Origin: Motilimonas eburnea
Lineage (GTDB): Bacteria > Pseudomonadota > Gammaproteobacteria > Enterobacterales > CBDFNC01
Direction: 5' to 3'
Assembly: GCF_021295345.1 (NCBI RefSeq)
Contig: NZ_JAIMJB010000010.1
Location: 1 to 64,000 of the forward strand
DNA: 64,000 bases
This document shows positions 8,332 through 18,782 of this stretch, in pieces. The position numbers were made by a program, and so were the translations under genes. Within the stretch, counting starts at the first letter, position 1. Each line of letters opens with the position of its first letter. The notes beneath the pieces were generated by a model that had not been told where the DNA came from, made no database searches, and saw only the letters and a list, made by a program, of their open reading frames with translations.

Positions 8332-8961
8332 ATGGCAGGCTTACAACACATGATCGATGCCGACCAAGCGTTACCCGGACGTCAACAAGCCATCTACACC
8401 CCAAGTGAACACTTTGTTTTTAATACACAATTATCAAGTGTAGCCGATTTAAACAAGGTCTGGTTTGGGATGGGCTGTTTTTGGGGCGCTGAGCGCTTAT
8501 TTTGGCAGCAAACGGGGGTAAAGTTCACCAGTGTTGGCTATGGCGGTGGCTTTACGCCCAACCCGAGCTACGAAGAAGTGTGCACTGGCATGACTGGCCA
8601 TACCGAATTAGTTGAAGTGATATATGATCCAAGGGAAGTTAGCCTCTATCAATTACTCACGTTATTTTGGCAACAGCACAATCCCACTCAAGGCATGCGC
8701 CAAGGCAATGACCTCGGCACTCAGTATCGCAGCGCTATTTATTGTGACAACGACGCCGATTTAGCCCTTGCCATACAAAGCCAAGCCTTATTTCAACAGG
8801 CCCTGCAAGAAAAGGGCATGAACGCCGCTATCACCACGGAAATCTTGCCTTGGCAAAGCTTTTATTACGCCGAGCAATACCACCAGCAGTACTTAGCCAA
8901 AAACCCCAATGGTTATTGTGGCTTAGGTGCTAATGGTGTTTGCCTGCCGCCCCAGCCTTAA
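8332..8961 (+). CDS. msrA: Peptide methionine-S-sulfoxide reductase MsrA
   Basis: The catalytic GCFWG motif sits at about residues 48-52 (Cys49), followed by the family GYGGG and TGHTEVVEV-like signatures (here [12 protein letters not shown]). Two cysteines in the C-terminal tail ([11 protein letters not shown]) should resolve the sulfenic acid and be recycled by thioredoxin. At 209 residues it is the long E. coli-type form with an N-terminal extension. It repairs oxidised methionine (S-epimer) in proteins. A GGAAG ribosome site precedes the ATG. The end lies one base from the convergent dehydrogenase gene. Confidence 0.96.
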   Translation: MAGLQHMIDADQALPGRQQAIYTPSEHFVFNTQLSSVADLNKVWFGMGCFWGAERLFWQQTGVKFTSVGYGGGFTPNPSYEEVCTGMTGHTELVEVIYDPREVSLYQLLTLFWQQHNPTQGMRQGNDLGTQYRSAIYCDNDADLALAIQSQALFQQALQEKGMNAAITTEILPWQSFYYAEQYHQQYLAKNPNGYCGLGANGVCLPPQP

Positions 8962-8962
8962 G

Positions 8963-9829
8963 TCAATCTTGGTTTAATCGTTTAATTAACACCGAGGTAT
9001 CTGAGCGCCCCTCGCCGCGTTGTTGTAGTTCACTATAGTAGCTATCAACTAACTCGGTGACGGGTAACTTAGCACCGTTGCGTTTGGCTTCATCAAGACA
9101 AAAGCCAAGATCTTTACGCATCCAATCGATAGCAAAGCCAAAGTCAAACTGATTGTTATTCATGGTACTTGCACGGTTGTCCATCTGCCATGATTGCGCC
9201 GCGCCATGCTGGATCACCTTGATCACTTGCTCGACGTCTAGGCCAGCTTGCTGCGCAAAGTGAATACCCTCGGCTAAACCTTGTAGCAAGCCGGCAACGC
9301 ATATTTGATTCACCATTTTACATTTTTGCCCTGCGCCATGGTTGCCAAGTAACGCAGCGCTTTTGCTGTAGGCAGCAATGACGGCTTTAATGGCATCAAA
9401 CTCGCTCTGCTCACCGCCACACATGATGGTTAAACAGCCCTTTTCGGCCCCCGCTTGACCGCCCGAAACTGGCGCGTCAATAAAGCCAATATTCTGCTTC
9501 GCACAAGCCTGTGCGAGTTCTTGCGCCAACTCAGCGGAGGTGGTGGTGTGATCAACCAAGATAGCGCCCGATTTACAACCCGCTAGAATGCCCTGCTCAC
9601 CATAAACCACAGCGCGCACATCTTGATCGTTGCCTACGCACATTAAGACCATATCGGCATCAACCGCCGCCAGCGCAGGAGTTGTTGCGGCTTGCCCACC
9701 GTATTGCTGCGCCCAAGCCTGCGCTTTAGTTTGGGTACGATTGTAAACCGTGACCTGATGGCCTGCCTGTTGCAAGTGCCCCGCCATCGGATACCCCATT
9801 ACCCCTAATCCAATAAATGCTAGTTTCAT
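8963..9829 (-). CDS. NAD(P)-dependent beta-hydroxyacid dehydrogenase
   Basis: The 288-residue protein begins with the Rossmann fingerprint FIGLGVMGYPMAGHL. It carries DAPVSGGQAGAEKG (substrate binding) and GAGQKCKMVNQI with the catalytic lysine, which define the 3-hydroxyisobutyrate dehydrogenase/tartronate semialdehyde reductase family. It oxidises a short beta-hydroxyacid or reduces the semialdehyde. The substrate is not fixed by the sequence; relatives include MmsB, GarR and succinic semialdehyde reductases. A GGAGG ribosome site precedes the ATG. It diverges from the MocR regulator gene, which may control it. Confidence 0.9.
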   Translation of the reverse strand: MKLAFIGLGVMGYPMAGHLQQAGHQVTVYNRTQTKAQAWAQQYGGQAATTPALAAVDADMVLMCVGNDQDVRAVVYGEQGILAGCKSGAILVDHTTTSAELAQELAQACAKQNIGFIDAPVSGGQAGAEKGCLTIMCGGEQSEFDAIKAVIAAYSKSAALLGNHGAGQKCKMVNQICVAGLLQGLAEGIHFAQQAGLDVEQVIKVIQHGAAQSWQMDNRASTMNNNQFDFGFAIDWMRKDLGFCLDEAKRNGAKLPVTELVDSYYSELQQRGEGRSDTSVLIKRLNQD

Positions 9830-9916
9830 TGCTGACCTCCTGTTCGTTTATGTTATTGACTATAAACTTTAATACGTAAATCAACAGAGAAAATAACTGC
9901 CATTGGTTAGACAAAG

Positions 9917-9943
9917 GTAATACAATTTAAAAAACTGTATTAC
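9917..9943. promoter_or_regulatory. Palindromic operator candidate before the MocR gene
   Basis: GTAATACAATTT (9917-9928) and AAACTGTATTAC (9932-9943) form a 12-bp inverted repeat with one mismatch and a three-base centre. It ends 12 bases before the MocR ATG, in the gap shared with the divergent dehydrogenase gene. This is the position of an autoregulatory site that could control both genes. Confidence 0.6.
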
Positions 9944-9955
9944 ACAACTAACAAG

Positions 9956-11314
9956 ATGAGCTGGCAACCTACAACCTCTTCACACCTAACTGGCTATCGC
10001 GCCTTAGCAGAGCAACTTATTCGTGATATTCACCTTGGCATCTTAACGCCAGGGCAAGCCTTACCCCCCATTCGTCAGTTGGCTAAACAATTACAACTTA
10101 CCCCTACTACCATCAGCCGTACCTATCGTTTGGTCGAACAACAAGGCTATTTAGTGAGTCGCATTGGCAAGGGCACCTTTGTTGCTGGTCAGCAAGATTT
10201 AAACAGCGTGATCCAAACCGGGCAGCAAAGTTGCAATTTATCCATCATTCAACCTTTACCCGAATTAGTTCAAGCTGACTTTGACCAAGTGATGGCCAGT
10301 TTTGCTGAGCAGCCGATGGCAACCTCGCTATTAAACTACCCAGATGAACACAGCCTCACCCCTTACCAAGCCATGGCCTGTCAGTGGCTGCAAAGTTTAG
10401 GTGTGAATGCCCAAAATCCAGCTCAATTGGTATTTAGTCAAGGAGCCCAGCATGCCTTGTATTTACTGATCACGACCTTGACCCAAGTGGGCGATAAGAT
10501 AGCGTTGGAGAAATGGGTTTACCCCGGTGCCTTAAGTATTTGCCAACAACTGGGGCGCCAAGTGGTGCCCATCGAAATGGATCAACAAGGCATGTGCCCG
10601 CAAAGCTTGGCCGAGGCTTGTGAGAAGCACAATATTAAACTGGTATTGGTGGTGGCCAGTTACCAAAACCCCAGCACAGCGATCATGTCCATCAAGCGAC
10701 GCCAAGCCATTGCTAAAGTAGTGAAACAATATCGGCTATGGCTACTCGATGATGATATTTATGGGTTCTTGAATTTGGGCCAATATCCGCCGCTGTATAA
10801 CCTCATCCCCGAGCAAAGCTTTTATGTGTCTAGCTTATCTAAAGCCATTTTGCCCGGCCTTCGCGTTGGCTTTATTTATGCCCCAGCTCAATTTAGCGCA
10901 CAACTTAACAGCCAAATCCGTCATCAGATTTGGATGAACAATGGCCTAAGCCTTGAAATCATGGCCCGCCTTTACCAGCAAAAGCGACTAGGTAAAATGA
11001 TGCGCCAGCAAATAGCACAAGCCGAGCAAAGACAAAAAATCATGCGCCAAATTTTAGGCCAATGGCATGTTGAGTCCCAGCTGCGCAGCTATCACTGCTG
11101 GCTACATTTACCGGCCCCTTGGACCTGTGAGTCTTTTCGCCAAGCCGCCATGGCGCGTGGTGTAATAGTCAGTAGCGCGGCGCATTTTAGTGTCGATAAA
11201 CACCAAGCAGCAAACGCTGTTCGCTTATCCTTGATGGCGCCCAGTAGCCAACAAGTACTGCGCCAAGGCCTTGAAACCCTAAACAAGCTACTTGAGCACC
11301 CTCCTCAGATTTAG
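9956..11314 (+). CDS. MocR-type regulator (GntR winged helix fused to aminotransferase-like domain)
   Basis: Residues 10-75 form a GntR-type winged helix (PPIRQLAKQLQLTPTTISRT). Residues about 110-450 form a fold-type I aminotransferase domain with WLLDDDIYGF and the PLP-lysine motif SSLSKAILPGLRVGFI. MocR proteins sense an amino compound or vitamin B6 through PLP and act on transcription. At 452 residues it is slightly shorter than many. Divergence from the dehydrogenase gene and the palindrome between them suggest that gene as the target. The final codons are duplicated 110 bases downstream. Confidence 0.92.
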   Translation: MSWQPTTSSHLTGYRALAEQLIRDIHLGILTPGQALPPIRQLAKQLQLTPTTISRTYRLVEQQGYLVSRIGKGTFVAGQQDLNSVIQTGQQSCNLSIIQPLPELVQADFDQVMASFAEQPMATSLLNYPDEHSLTPYQAMACQWLQSLGVNAQNPAQLVFSQGAQHALYLLITTLTQVGDKIALEKWVYPGALSICQQLGRQVVPIEMDQQGMCPQSLAEACEKHNIKLVLVVASYQNPSTAIMSIKRRQAIAKVVKQYRLWLLDDDIYGFLNLGQYPPLYNLIPEQSFYVSSLSKAILPGLRVGFIYAPAQFSAQLNSQIRHQIWMNNGLSLEIMARLYQQKRLGKMMRQQIAQAEQRQKIMRQILGQWHVESQLRSYHCWLHLPAPWTCESFRQAAMARGVIVSSAAHFSVDKHQAANAVRLSLMAPSSQQVLRQGLETLNKLLEHPPQI

Positions 11315-11316
11315 GT
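11273..11316. repeat. 44-bp direct repeat, copy 1 (end of MocR gene)
   Basis: This copy covers the last 14 codons of the MocR gene, with its stop. It matches the second copy at 11428-11471 with a single change (TTGAG against TTAAG). Together they bracket a REP doublet. Confidence 0.9.
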
Positions 11317-11333
11317 GGCAACTGTTGTGCTCC

Positions 11334-11415
11334 TTCGCCGAGCAAGCTCGCCTCCCACTGGGAGAATGAGTGTTGACAGTTTGTGTAACTGTGGGACCGG
11401 AGCTTGCTCCGGGAA
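11334..11415. repeat. REP doublet, subclass 2 (GAGCTTGCTC core)
   Basis: Two 25-bp palindromic units face each other: an inverted unit at 11334-11358 and a direct unit at 11391-11415. Both begin GTGGGA, share the core GAGCTTGCTC and end GAA. The bases flanking the core differ (GGC...GGC against CCG...CGG). The format resembles Pseudomonas REP elements. The doublet lies between the two 44-bp repeats. Confidence 0.75.
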
Positions 11416-11427
11416 TGGTATATTAAA

Positions 11428-11471
11428 GAAACCCTAAACAAGCTACTTAAGCACCCTCCTCAGATTTAGGT
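11428..11471. repeat. 44-bp direct repeat, copy 2 (non-coding copy of MocR 3' end)
   Basis: A duplicate of the MocR gene end, separated from copy 1 by the subclass 2 REP doublet and abutting the next REP doublet. It has no coding role here. Recombination between the copies would remove the doublet cleanly. Confidence 0.9.
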
Positions 11472-11543
11472 AGGAGCCGCAGTAATGCGGCGATAAATTG
11501 TAATACCAAGTACTCAAAATCGCAGCATGACTGCTACTCCTAC
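11470..11543. repeat. REP doublet (REPIN-like), subclass 1, locus A
   Basis: The left unit at 11470-11498 reads GTAGGAGC, then a stem-loop with stem CCGCA/TGCGG and loop GTAA, then GCGATAAAT. The right unit at 11518-11543 is inverted with stem AGCA/TGCT. It lies between convergent genes, and the DUF1338 stop codon (11540-11542) falls inside the right unit. Confidence 0.8.
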
Positions 11544-12346
11544 AAGCGGTGTTGATTATCCGTGCTGTGGAAGATTTTATCGGCATTGCCCTCAACAAAG
11601 CCACGGTATAACTCACCATTGGGTAAAGTGTAGCGCTGAGCAAATTCATAAAAGCAACTTGGGATAACATGACTTTCATCCAAAAAGTCCACCTGCGCAC
11701 TATCGGCTAGGGTAGCGGATTGGGCTAAATACACTTCAGGGCCGCCTTTGATCTCCCCACCGGTATTATTAAGGGCAAACCCCGCTTGATGCAGCGCTTG
11801 GTTGACCTGAGCTAAATCGGAAAACCCGGCTAGCGCATTCACATTCACCGTAAAGTGATTAGCGCGATAACCCCAAGCCGCCAGCCAAGCGGCATATTCA
11901 CTCTCTTCTAGTAAAGCCTGATAGCAATGATATTGGGTGCGCCACAAAGCGCCACTGTAAAGCATCTCGGCTTGGCCTAAGATGGCCGGATCAACTTGCG
12001 CTACCAGATCGCGAATAATGGCTTGGGCTCGCTCGGAAAACTCAGCCACTTTAAGCTCACTGATAAAGACTAAGGGAGCCGCAGGATCAGGGTGGGCAAA
12101 ATGCTGTGCATTGAGCTTCTTAGCCTTAAACTCATACTTATCTTTGGCCTCATAGCCCAAAGCGAGCCAAGGCTTCGCCAGCACCTTTAAATTCACCGGT
12201 GTTAGGTCAAAGGTGCGCAAGGCAATATGATCATTTTGCACCGGCTGACCGTGCCCAAGCAATTGATGGATCTTTTTAGCGCTGGGGGTCACTGCGAGAA
12301 ATTGCAGCCAAAGCTGCTCAAATAGCTGTTCTCGTGTACACGCCAT
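11540..12346 (-). CDS. DUF1338 (HglS-like 2-oxoadipate dioxygenase/decarboxylase family) protein
   Basis: From the ATG at 12346, which follows a strong GGAGGG ribosome site, the protein is 268 residues. It matches the short DUF1338 form, with NDHIALRTFDLTPVNL near the start and FTVNVNALAGF in the middle. Members related to HglS are metal- and oxygen-dependent and convert 2-oxoadipate to 2-hydroxyglutarate in lysine breakdown; the substrate here is inferred only. It follows astD on the same strand but is separated from it by an intrinsic terminator. Its 3' end runs into a REP element. Confidence 0.8.
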   Translation of the reverse strand: MACTREQLFEQLWLQFLAVTPSAKKIHQLLGHGQPVQNDHIALRTFDLTPVNLKVLAKPWLALGYEAKDKYEFKAKKLNAQHFAHPDPAAPLVFISELKVAEFSERAQAIIRDLVAQVDPAILGQAEMLYSGALWRTQYHCYQALLEESEYAAWLAAWGYRANHFTVNVNALAGFSDLAQVNQALHQAGFALNNTGGEIKGGPEVYLAQSATLADSAQVDFLDESHVIPSCFYEFAQRYTLPNGELYRGFVEGNADKIFHSTDNQHRL

Positions 12347-12364
12347 AATGCCCTCCTTATGATT

Positions 12365-12392
12365 AAAAAAAGCCGCCTTAGAACAAGGCGGC
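12365..12392 (-). terminator. Intrinsic terminator between astD and the DUF1338 gene
   Basis: On the minus strand GCCGCCTT pairs with AAGGCGGC (12372-12379 with 12385-12392) around a five-base loop and runs into seven T (12365-12371). It starts six bases after the astD stop and ends just before the ribosome site of the DUF1338 gene. Confidence 0.9.
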
Positions 12393-12397
12393 ATTGC

Positions 12398-13915
<1,518 letters not shown>

Positions 13916-14932
13916 CTATAAAGGCAAAACTCGCACCGTATCTCCCGCCACAACTTGCAAAGCTTCAGCGACATCGCTATTTAAAACCGCTTTGTGGTGC
14001 TTCAATGACACACTCATAGAGGCCACGGTGGCACGAAAGTTTCGGCAAGAAATATTGCTCACGATATATTCAGCTTGGTCTATTGGCGCGCCAATTTCCA
14101 CCTGCAAACGCAAACAATCTCGCACCGAACGAATATGCTCAATGGGGCATTCTACGGTGGGGCCAGCATCAAAAATGTCGATGTAACCATTCTTATGAAA
14201 CCCCTCACCTTCGAGTAACTTAAGGGCGGGCAAGGTTTTTTCGTGTACTTGACCAATGACTTTTTGAGCCTGCGGGCTAAGCAAACTAATGTAGATAGGG
14301 TATTTGGGCATTAATTCGGCGATGAATTGCTTATTACCCAGGCCCGTTAGGTGATCAACAGTGGGAAAATCGACCGAAAAAAAGTTTTGTTCTAACCACA
14401 CCCAAAATGGCGAACGGCCATCTTCATCGCTCACCCCGCGCATTTCGGCAATCACTGTCGCAGCAAACCGTTTGCGATGCTCCGCCATCAATAAAAACCG
14501 ACAACGCGATAACAATCGCCCAGCGTGGCTACTGCGATATGGCTCGCGTAAAAATAGCGTACAAAGCTCAGAAACCCCAGTGTAATCATTACTTAAGGTT
14601 AGAATTTCGACTAGGTTATAAACCCCTAATGTAGGGGAGGAGTGCACCACTTTGCCGACATGATAATTATAAAAAGGAGCGTTCATGCCCACGGCGGCTT
14701 CAATGGCCGTGGTGCCAATGATTTCACCTCTCGTGGTGTCTTCTGCCACCATCAAGTAGCCTTGGTCACCGGGCTGTTTAACATCTTGCTCAAAAGAATC
14801 AATAGAGTGGGTAATTTTACGTTGCAGCAGAGCTTCGTTGACGGGGAGAGAGGTAAAGCCAACGCCAGACTCTTGTGCCATCACCATAAGGGCACCGAGA
14901 TCGTTAGATTGAATAGGACGGATCACGAGCAT
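13916..14932 (-). CDS. astA: Arginine N-succinyltransferase
   Basis: The 338-residue protein matches AstA/AruF over its whole length: MLVIRPIQSNDLGALM at the start, SGVGFTSLPV, the internal LSRCRFLLMAEHRKRFA and ECPIEHIRSVRD near the end. It transfers succinate from succinyl-CoA to the alpha-amino group of arginine, the first step of the AST pathway, in the cytoplasm. It lies between astC and astD on the same strand. astB and astE, which complete the pathway, are not in this window and must lie elsewhere. Confidence 0.96.
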   Translation of the reverse strand: MLVIRPIQSNDLGALMVMAQESGVGFTSLPVNEALLQRKITHSIDSFEQDVKQPGDQGYLMVAEDTTRGEIIGTTAIEAAVGMNAPFYNYHVGKVVHSSPTLGVYNLVEILTLSNDYTGVSELCTLFLREPYRSSHAGRLLSRCRFLLMAEHRKRFAATVIAEMRGVSDEDGRSPFWVWLEQNFFSVDFPTVDHLTGLGNKQFIAELMPKYPIYISLLSPQAQKVIGQVHEKTLPALKLLEGEGFHKNGYIDIFDAGPTVECPIEHIRSVRDCLRLQVEIGAPIDQAEYIVSNISCRNFRATVASMSVSLKHHKAVLNSDVAEALQVVAGDTVRVLPL

Positions 14933-14986
14933 AAACTGTACTCCATCTTAGGGCTTGCTTAAGTAACAGCAGTCTCCTTTGAAATT

Positions 14987-15010
14987 TGCGCCGCCCCTTA
15001 AGACGGCGCA
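14987..15010 (-). promoter_or_regulatory. Hairpin in the astC-astA gap
   Basis: TGCGCCG (14987-14993) and CGGCGCA (15004-15010) form a 7-bp GC-rich stem in the 86 bases between astC and astA. It is followed on the minus strand only by AAATTTC, so it is unlikely to be a strong terminator. It may be an mRNA processing or stability element. Confidence 0.4.
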
Positions 15011-15018
15011 CAGCAGAT

Positions 15019-16290
<1,272 letters not shown>

Positions 16291-16457
16291 TTAATGATTT
16301 GTTAATTATGTGGGTTGTTTTAAAAATCGACAATATTTGTGCAAAAAAATATTCGCCTGACAGCCTCAAATCAGAGCTATTACAGAAAAATACTTAATCA
16401 CAATTAATGAATAAAGTAACCAATAACCCCAATTAAATCTAGGTAAAAAATAAAAAT

Positions 16458-16475
16458 TATGAATAAAAATTCAAA
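16458..16475. promoter_or_regulatory. ArgR-binding site (ARG box) candidate
   Basis: TATGAATAAAAATTCAAA closely fits the 18-bp ARG box pattern, with the TGAAT...ATTCA core at 16460-16473. It lies in the AT-rich gap between the pabA stop and astC, about 220 bases before the astC start. A weaker TTAATGAAT half-site occurs near 16404. Distal ArgR binding activates the ast operon in enteric bacteria. Confidence 0.6.
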
Positions 16476-16488
16476 ACCCACACTTTCA

Positions 16489-17061
16489 TTATTGGCGTAT
16501 GAAATTGTTTAATAATTGCAGACCTTGCTGCGACAAGATGCTCTCTGGGTGAAACTGCACCCCTTCAACGGCAAGGTACTTATGGCGGATCCCCATGATC
16601 TCTTTCGGCCCTAGGTGCTCGGTAAAGGCACTGACTTCAAAACAATCGGGTAAGCTCTCGGGCGCAAGCACTAAACTGTGGTAACGCGTTACCGTTAAAG
16701 GATTGTCTAGGCCGGTAAAAACACCGTTACCATCGTGTTCAATTGGGCAGGTTTTACCATGCATCACTTGATTAGCACGCACGACCTTGGCACCAAACAC
16801 TTGGCCGATACTCTGATGCCCCAAACACACGCCAAGAATCGGAATTTGCCCCGCAAAGCGTTCAATGGCCGCCAACGAGATACCCGCCTCATTTGGGGTG
16901 CAGGGGCCAGGCGAAATAACCAAATGCTCGGGGGTCATGTCACCGATTTCTTTGAGCGAAATTTGATCGTTGCGCTTCACGATCACGTCAACACCTAGCT
17001 CACCAAAGTATTGGTACAGGTTGTAGGTAAAAGAATCGTAATTGTCGATCATTAACAGCAT
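16489..17061 (-). CDS. pabA: Aminodeoxychorismate/anthranilate synthase glutamine amidotransferase
   Basis: A 190-residue class I glutamine amidotransferase. [15 protein letters not shown] opens the chain, the nucleophile lies in [10 protein letters not shown], and the His-Glu pair lies in VQFHPESI. It releases ammonia from glutamine for PabB (p-aminobenzoate, folate) and perhaps also TrpE. No trp genes are adjacent, so pabA is preferred over trpG. The ATG at 17061 is chosen over an upstream one because homology begins there. It is followed by astC on the same strand after about 250 bases, as in many Shewanella-like genomes. Confidence 0.92.
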   Translation of the reverse strand: MLLMIDNYDSFTYNLYQYFGELGVDVIVKRNDQISLKEIGDMTPEHLVISPGPCTPNEAGISLAAIERFAGQIPILGVCLGHQSIGQVFGAKVVRANQVMHGKTCPIEHDGNGVFTGLDNPLTVTRYHSLVLAPESLPDCFEVSAFTEHLGPKEIMGIRHKYLAVEGVQFHPESILSQQGLQLLNNFIRQ

Positions 17062-17314
17062 GAAGAGCCTATAAGTTGTATAGCAACGATACACAAATGG
17101 TTACTTGAACCTTGATTCGCTGCTCATTGTCGTTGACGCGGTTGCCAAAAGGCTGGCGGGCTATTAGAAAAGGGAAATTATAGAGAGAAACACAAAGGTT
17201 AACAACACGCTATTGAGCCATGATAAGGCTCAATGTAGCTATATATACCTATACAATAATAGGCATAGCTCCTGTAAAATCACACAGTGAAATTAGCAGG
17301 GAAAAGGTGAAAAC

Positions 17315-17851
17315 ATGCGTAAACTATTGCTTCAAAGTGCTTCCGTTGTGTCATTAATCCTCGTCATTAGTTTCTGTGTTTACCTAGGCAACTTAATCAA
17401 CTCCGTTGAAAGCATAGAATCTAAGTTAAGCTATCAAGTTGCACAGCTGGATCATTTAAAGCCACTTGATGCAATGCCTACCGACACCATTAATACGACA
17501 TACGTACCAAGTTATTCTCATATTTATGTTGACGATGGACAGCCCGTTTTGCTGGCAGCCACGTTGACGCTGAGAAATACCGACAAAAAATATCCCTTAC
17601 TTATCAACTCGGTTGAGTACTATGACACTCAAGGTAAGCTAGTGAAAAGCTACCTCAGTAACCCGATAAAAGTCGCACCAATGGCAACCGCGGAGTTTTT
17701 ATCTGAAAAGCGAGACATAGCAGGAGGCGTGGGCGCCAATTTCTATGTGTCATGGAGCGCCGATGAAGCAAGCTCTCGGCCTATTTTCGAAGCTGTCATG
17801 GTAGGTGAGCACAAAGGCAGTCGCATTTCTTTCACCAGCCGTGCTAATTAG
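17315..17851 (+). CDS. DUF3124 protein, membrane-anchored
   Basis: A hydrophobic segment at about residues 7-29 anchors or exports the protein (178 residues). The rest matches DUF3124: TTYVPSYSHIYVDDGQP, ATLTLRNTDKKYPLLINSVEYYDTQGKLV, and the end SWSADEASSRPIFEAVMVG followed by ISFTSR. The function of the family is unknown; the fold is probably an immunoglobulin-like periplasmic domain. An AAAAGGTG ribosome site precedes the ATG. It stands 115 bases before another exported protein gene on the same strand. Confidence 0.85.
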   Translation: MRKLLLQSASVVSLILVISFCVYLGNLINSVESIESKLSYQVAQLDHLKPLDAMPTDTINTTYVPSYSHIYVDDGQPVLLAATLTLRNTDKKYPLLINSVEYYDTQGKLVKSYLSNPIKVAPMATAEFLSEKRDIAGGVGANFYVSWSADEASSRPIFEAVMVGEHKGSRISFTSRAN

Positions 17852-17966
17852 TATCTTAATTCAGCTTCAGTACAGCATTAGTACAGCTAAAATGATTTAG
17901 TATCATCTATCTACATACCACTGGCCTAACCGGATGTTAGGCCTCAACAAGGATCGAATAAGTAGT

Positions 17967-18713
17967 ATGAATCACATCACAAAACTACTCGTTGTTAGTA
18001 TGACCGCACTAACACTAAGCGCCTGCGAATTTATCATTGGCGATTCAGATGACTGGAAAAACCTCAGCTACATCAGAGCGGTTAACCTTGTCGCCCCACA
18101 AATTGATGTGCAAAATACGGACTCGAAAGGCGTGTGGACCGAAGATTTGGCTACCAACCTGAACTACGGTGATTACTCAGCGCGCGTGAAGTTCGACTTA
18201 GGCAGTGACGAGCGACGTACTTACCTGATTAAGGCCATTGATTCTAATAGTCGTGAAGACATAGTTGAAACCCATCAAGTTCCCCTTGAGCGCGGCATGG
18301 AGTATTTACTGTATCAATTTGGTGATGTTGAACAAATCGGGCTAACTCGACCGTCGATGCGTACCAGTCAAATTTTTACCAGCAAGGTCAACACAGATCA
18401 GATTCGGCTTCGCTTTATTCACGCTTACCCACAGTATTGGCAAGATGTGGATGTGTACGTCGACAATTACAAACGCGCAAGCAATTTGCAATATGGCAAA
18501 GTCTCCGTCACTAGCCATATTAACGTGAGCACCAGCGGTGGTTATCGGTTACGTGTCGTAAAAGCCAATCTAAACCCCGATGTACCAGAAAATCAATTGC
18601 TTGATACGAATATTTACTTAGACAATGAAAGCAGTTACCAAGTCTTCGTGACGCCAAAATCACCTTCTTCGAATCAAGTCAGCTTATTACGGTATAAAGA
18701 GCCGACAGAGTAA
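17967..18713 (+). CDS. DUF4397-like lipoprotein
   Basis: From the ATG at 17967 the 248-residue protein has a lipoprotein signal (lipobox LSAC, ALTLSACEF). Two beta-rich repeats follow, and the second contains RLRFIHAYPQYWQDVDVYVD, the hallmark of DUF4397 domains (RxxHxxPDxxxVDVYVD). The first half (SYIRAVNLVAPQIDVQNTD) looks like a degenerate copy. Such proteins are exported and of unknown function. An upstream start (17934) would place 11 residues before the signal and is less likely. Confidence 0.75.
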   Translation: MNHITKLLVVSMTALTLSACEFIIGDSDDWKNLSYIRAVNLVAPQIDVQNTDSKGVWTEDLATNLNYGDYSARVKFDLGSDERRTYLIKAIDSNSREDIVETHQVPLERGMEYLLYQFGDVEQIGLTRPSMRTSQIFTSKVNTDQIRLRFIHAYPQYWQDVDVYVDNYKRASNLQYGKVSVTSHINVSTSGGYRLRVVKANLNPDVPENQLLDTNIYLDNESSYQVFVTPKSPSSNQVSLLRYKEPTE

Positions 18714-18741
18714 ATCATCAAACTGATCCCTCCCTTTTGCT

Positions 18742-18774
18742 GCTGCGTTTACACTGTATTAATGTAAACGCAGC
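18742..18774. promoter_or_regulatory. 12-bp inverted repeat abutting the photolyase-like gene
   Basis: GCTGCGTTTACA (18742-18753) and TGTAAACGCAGC (18763-18774) are perfect inverted arms around nine bases containing TGTATTAA. The repeat ends eight bases before the ATG at 18783. There is no T tract, so an operator is more likely than a terminator, and a TATTAA -10-like box falls in its centre. No ribosome site is visible, so the mRNA may have a very short leader. Confidence 0.55.
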
Positions 18775-18782
18775 CTGCACAA

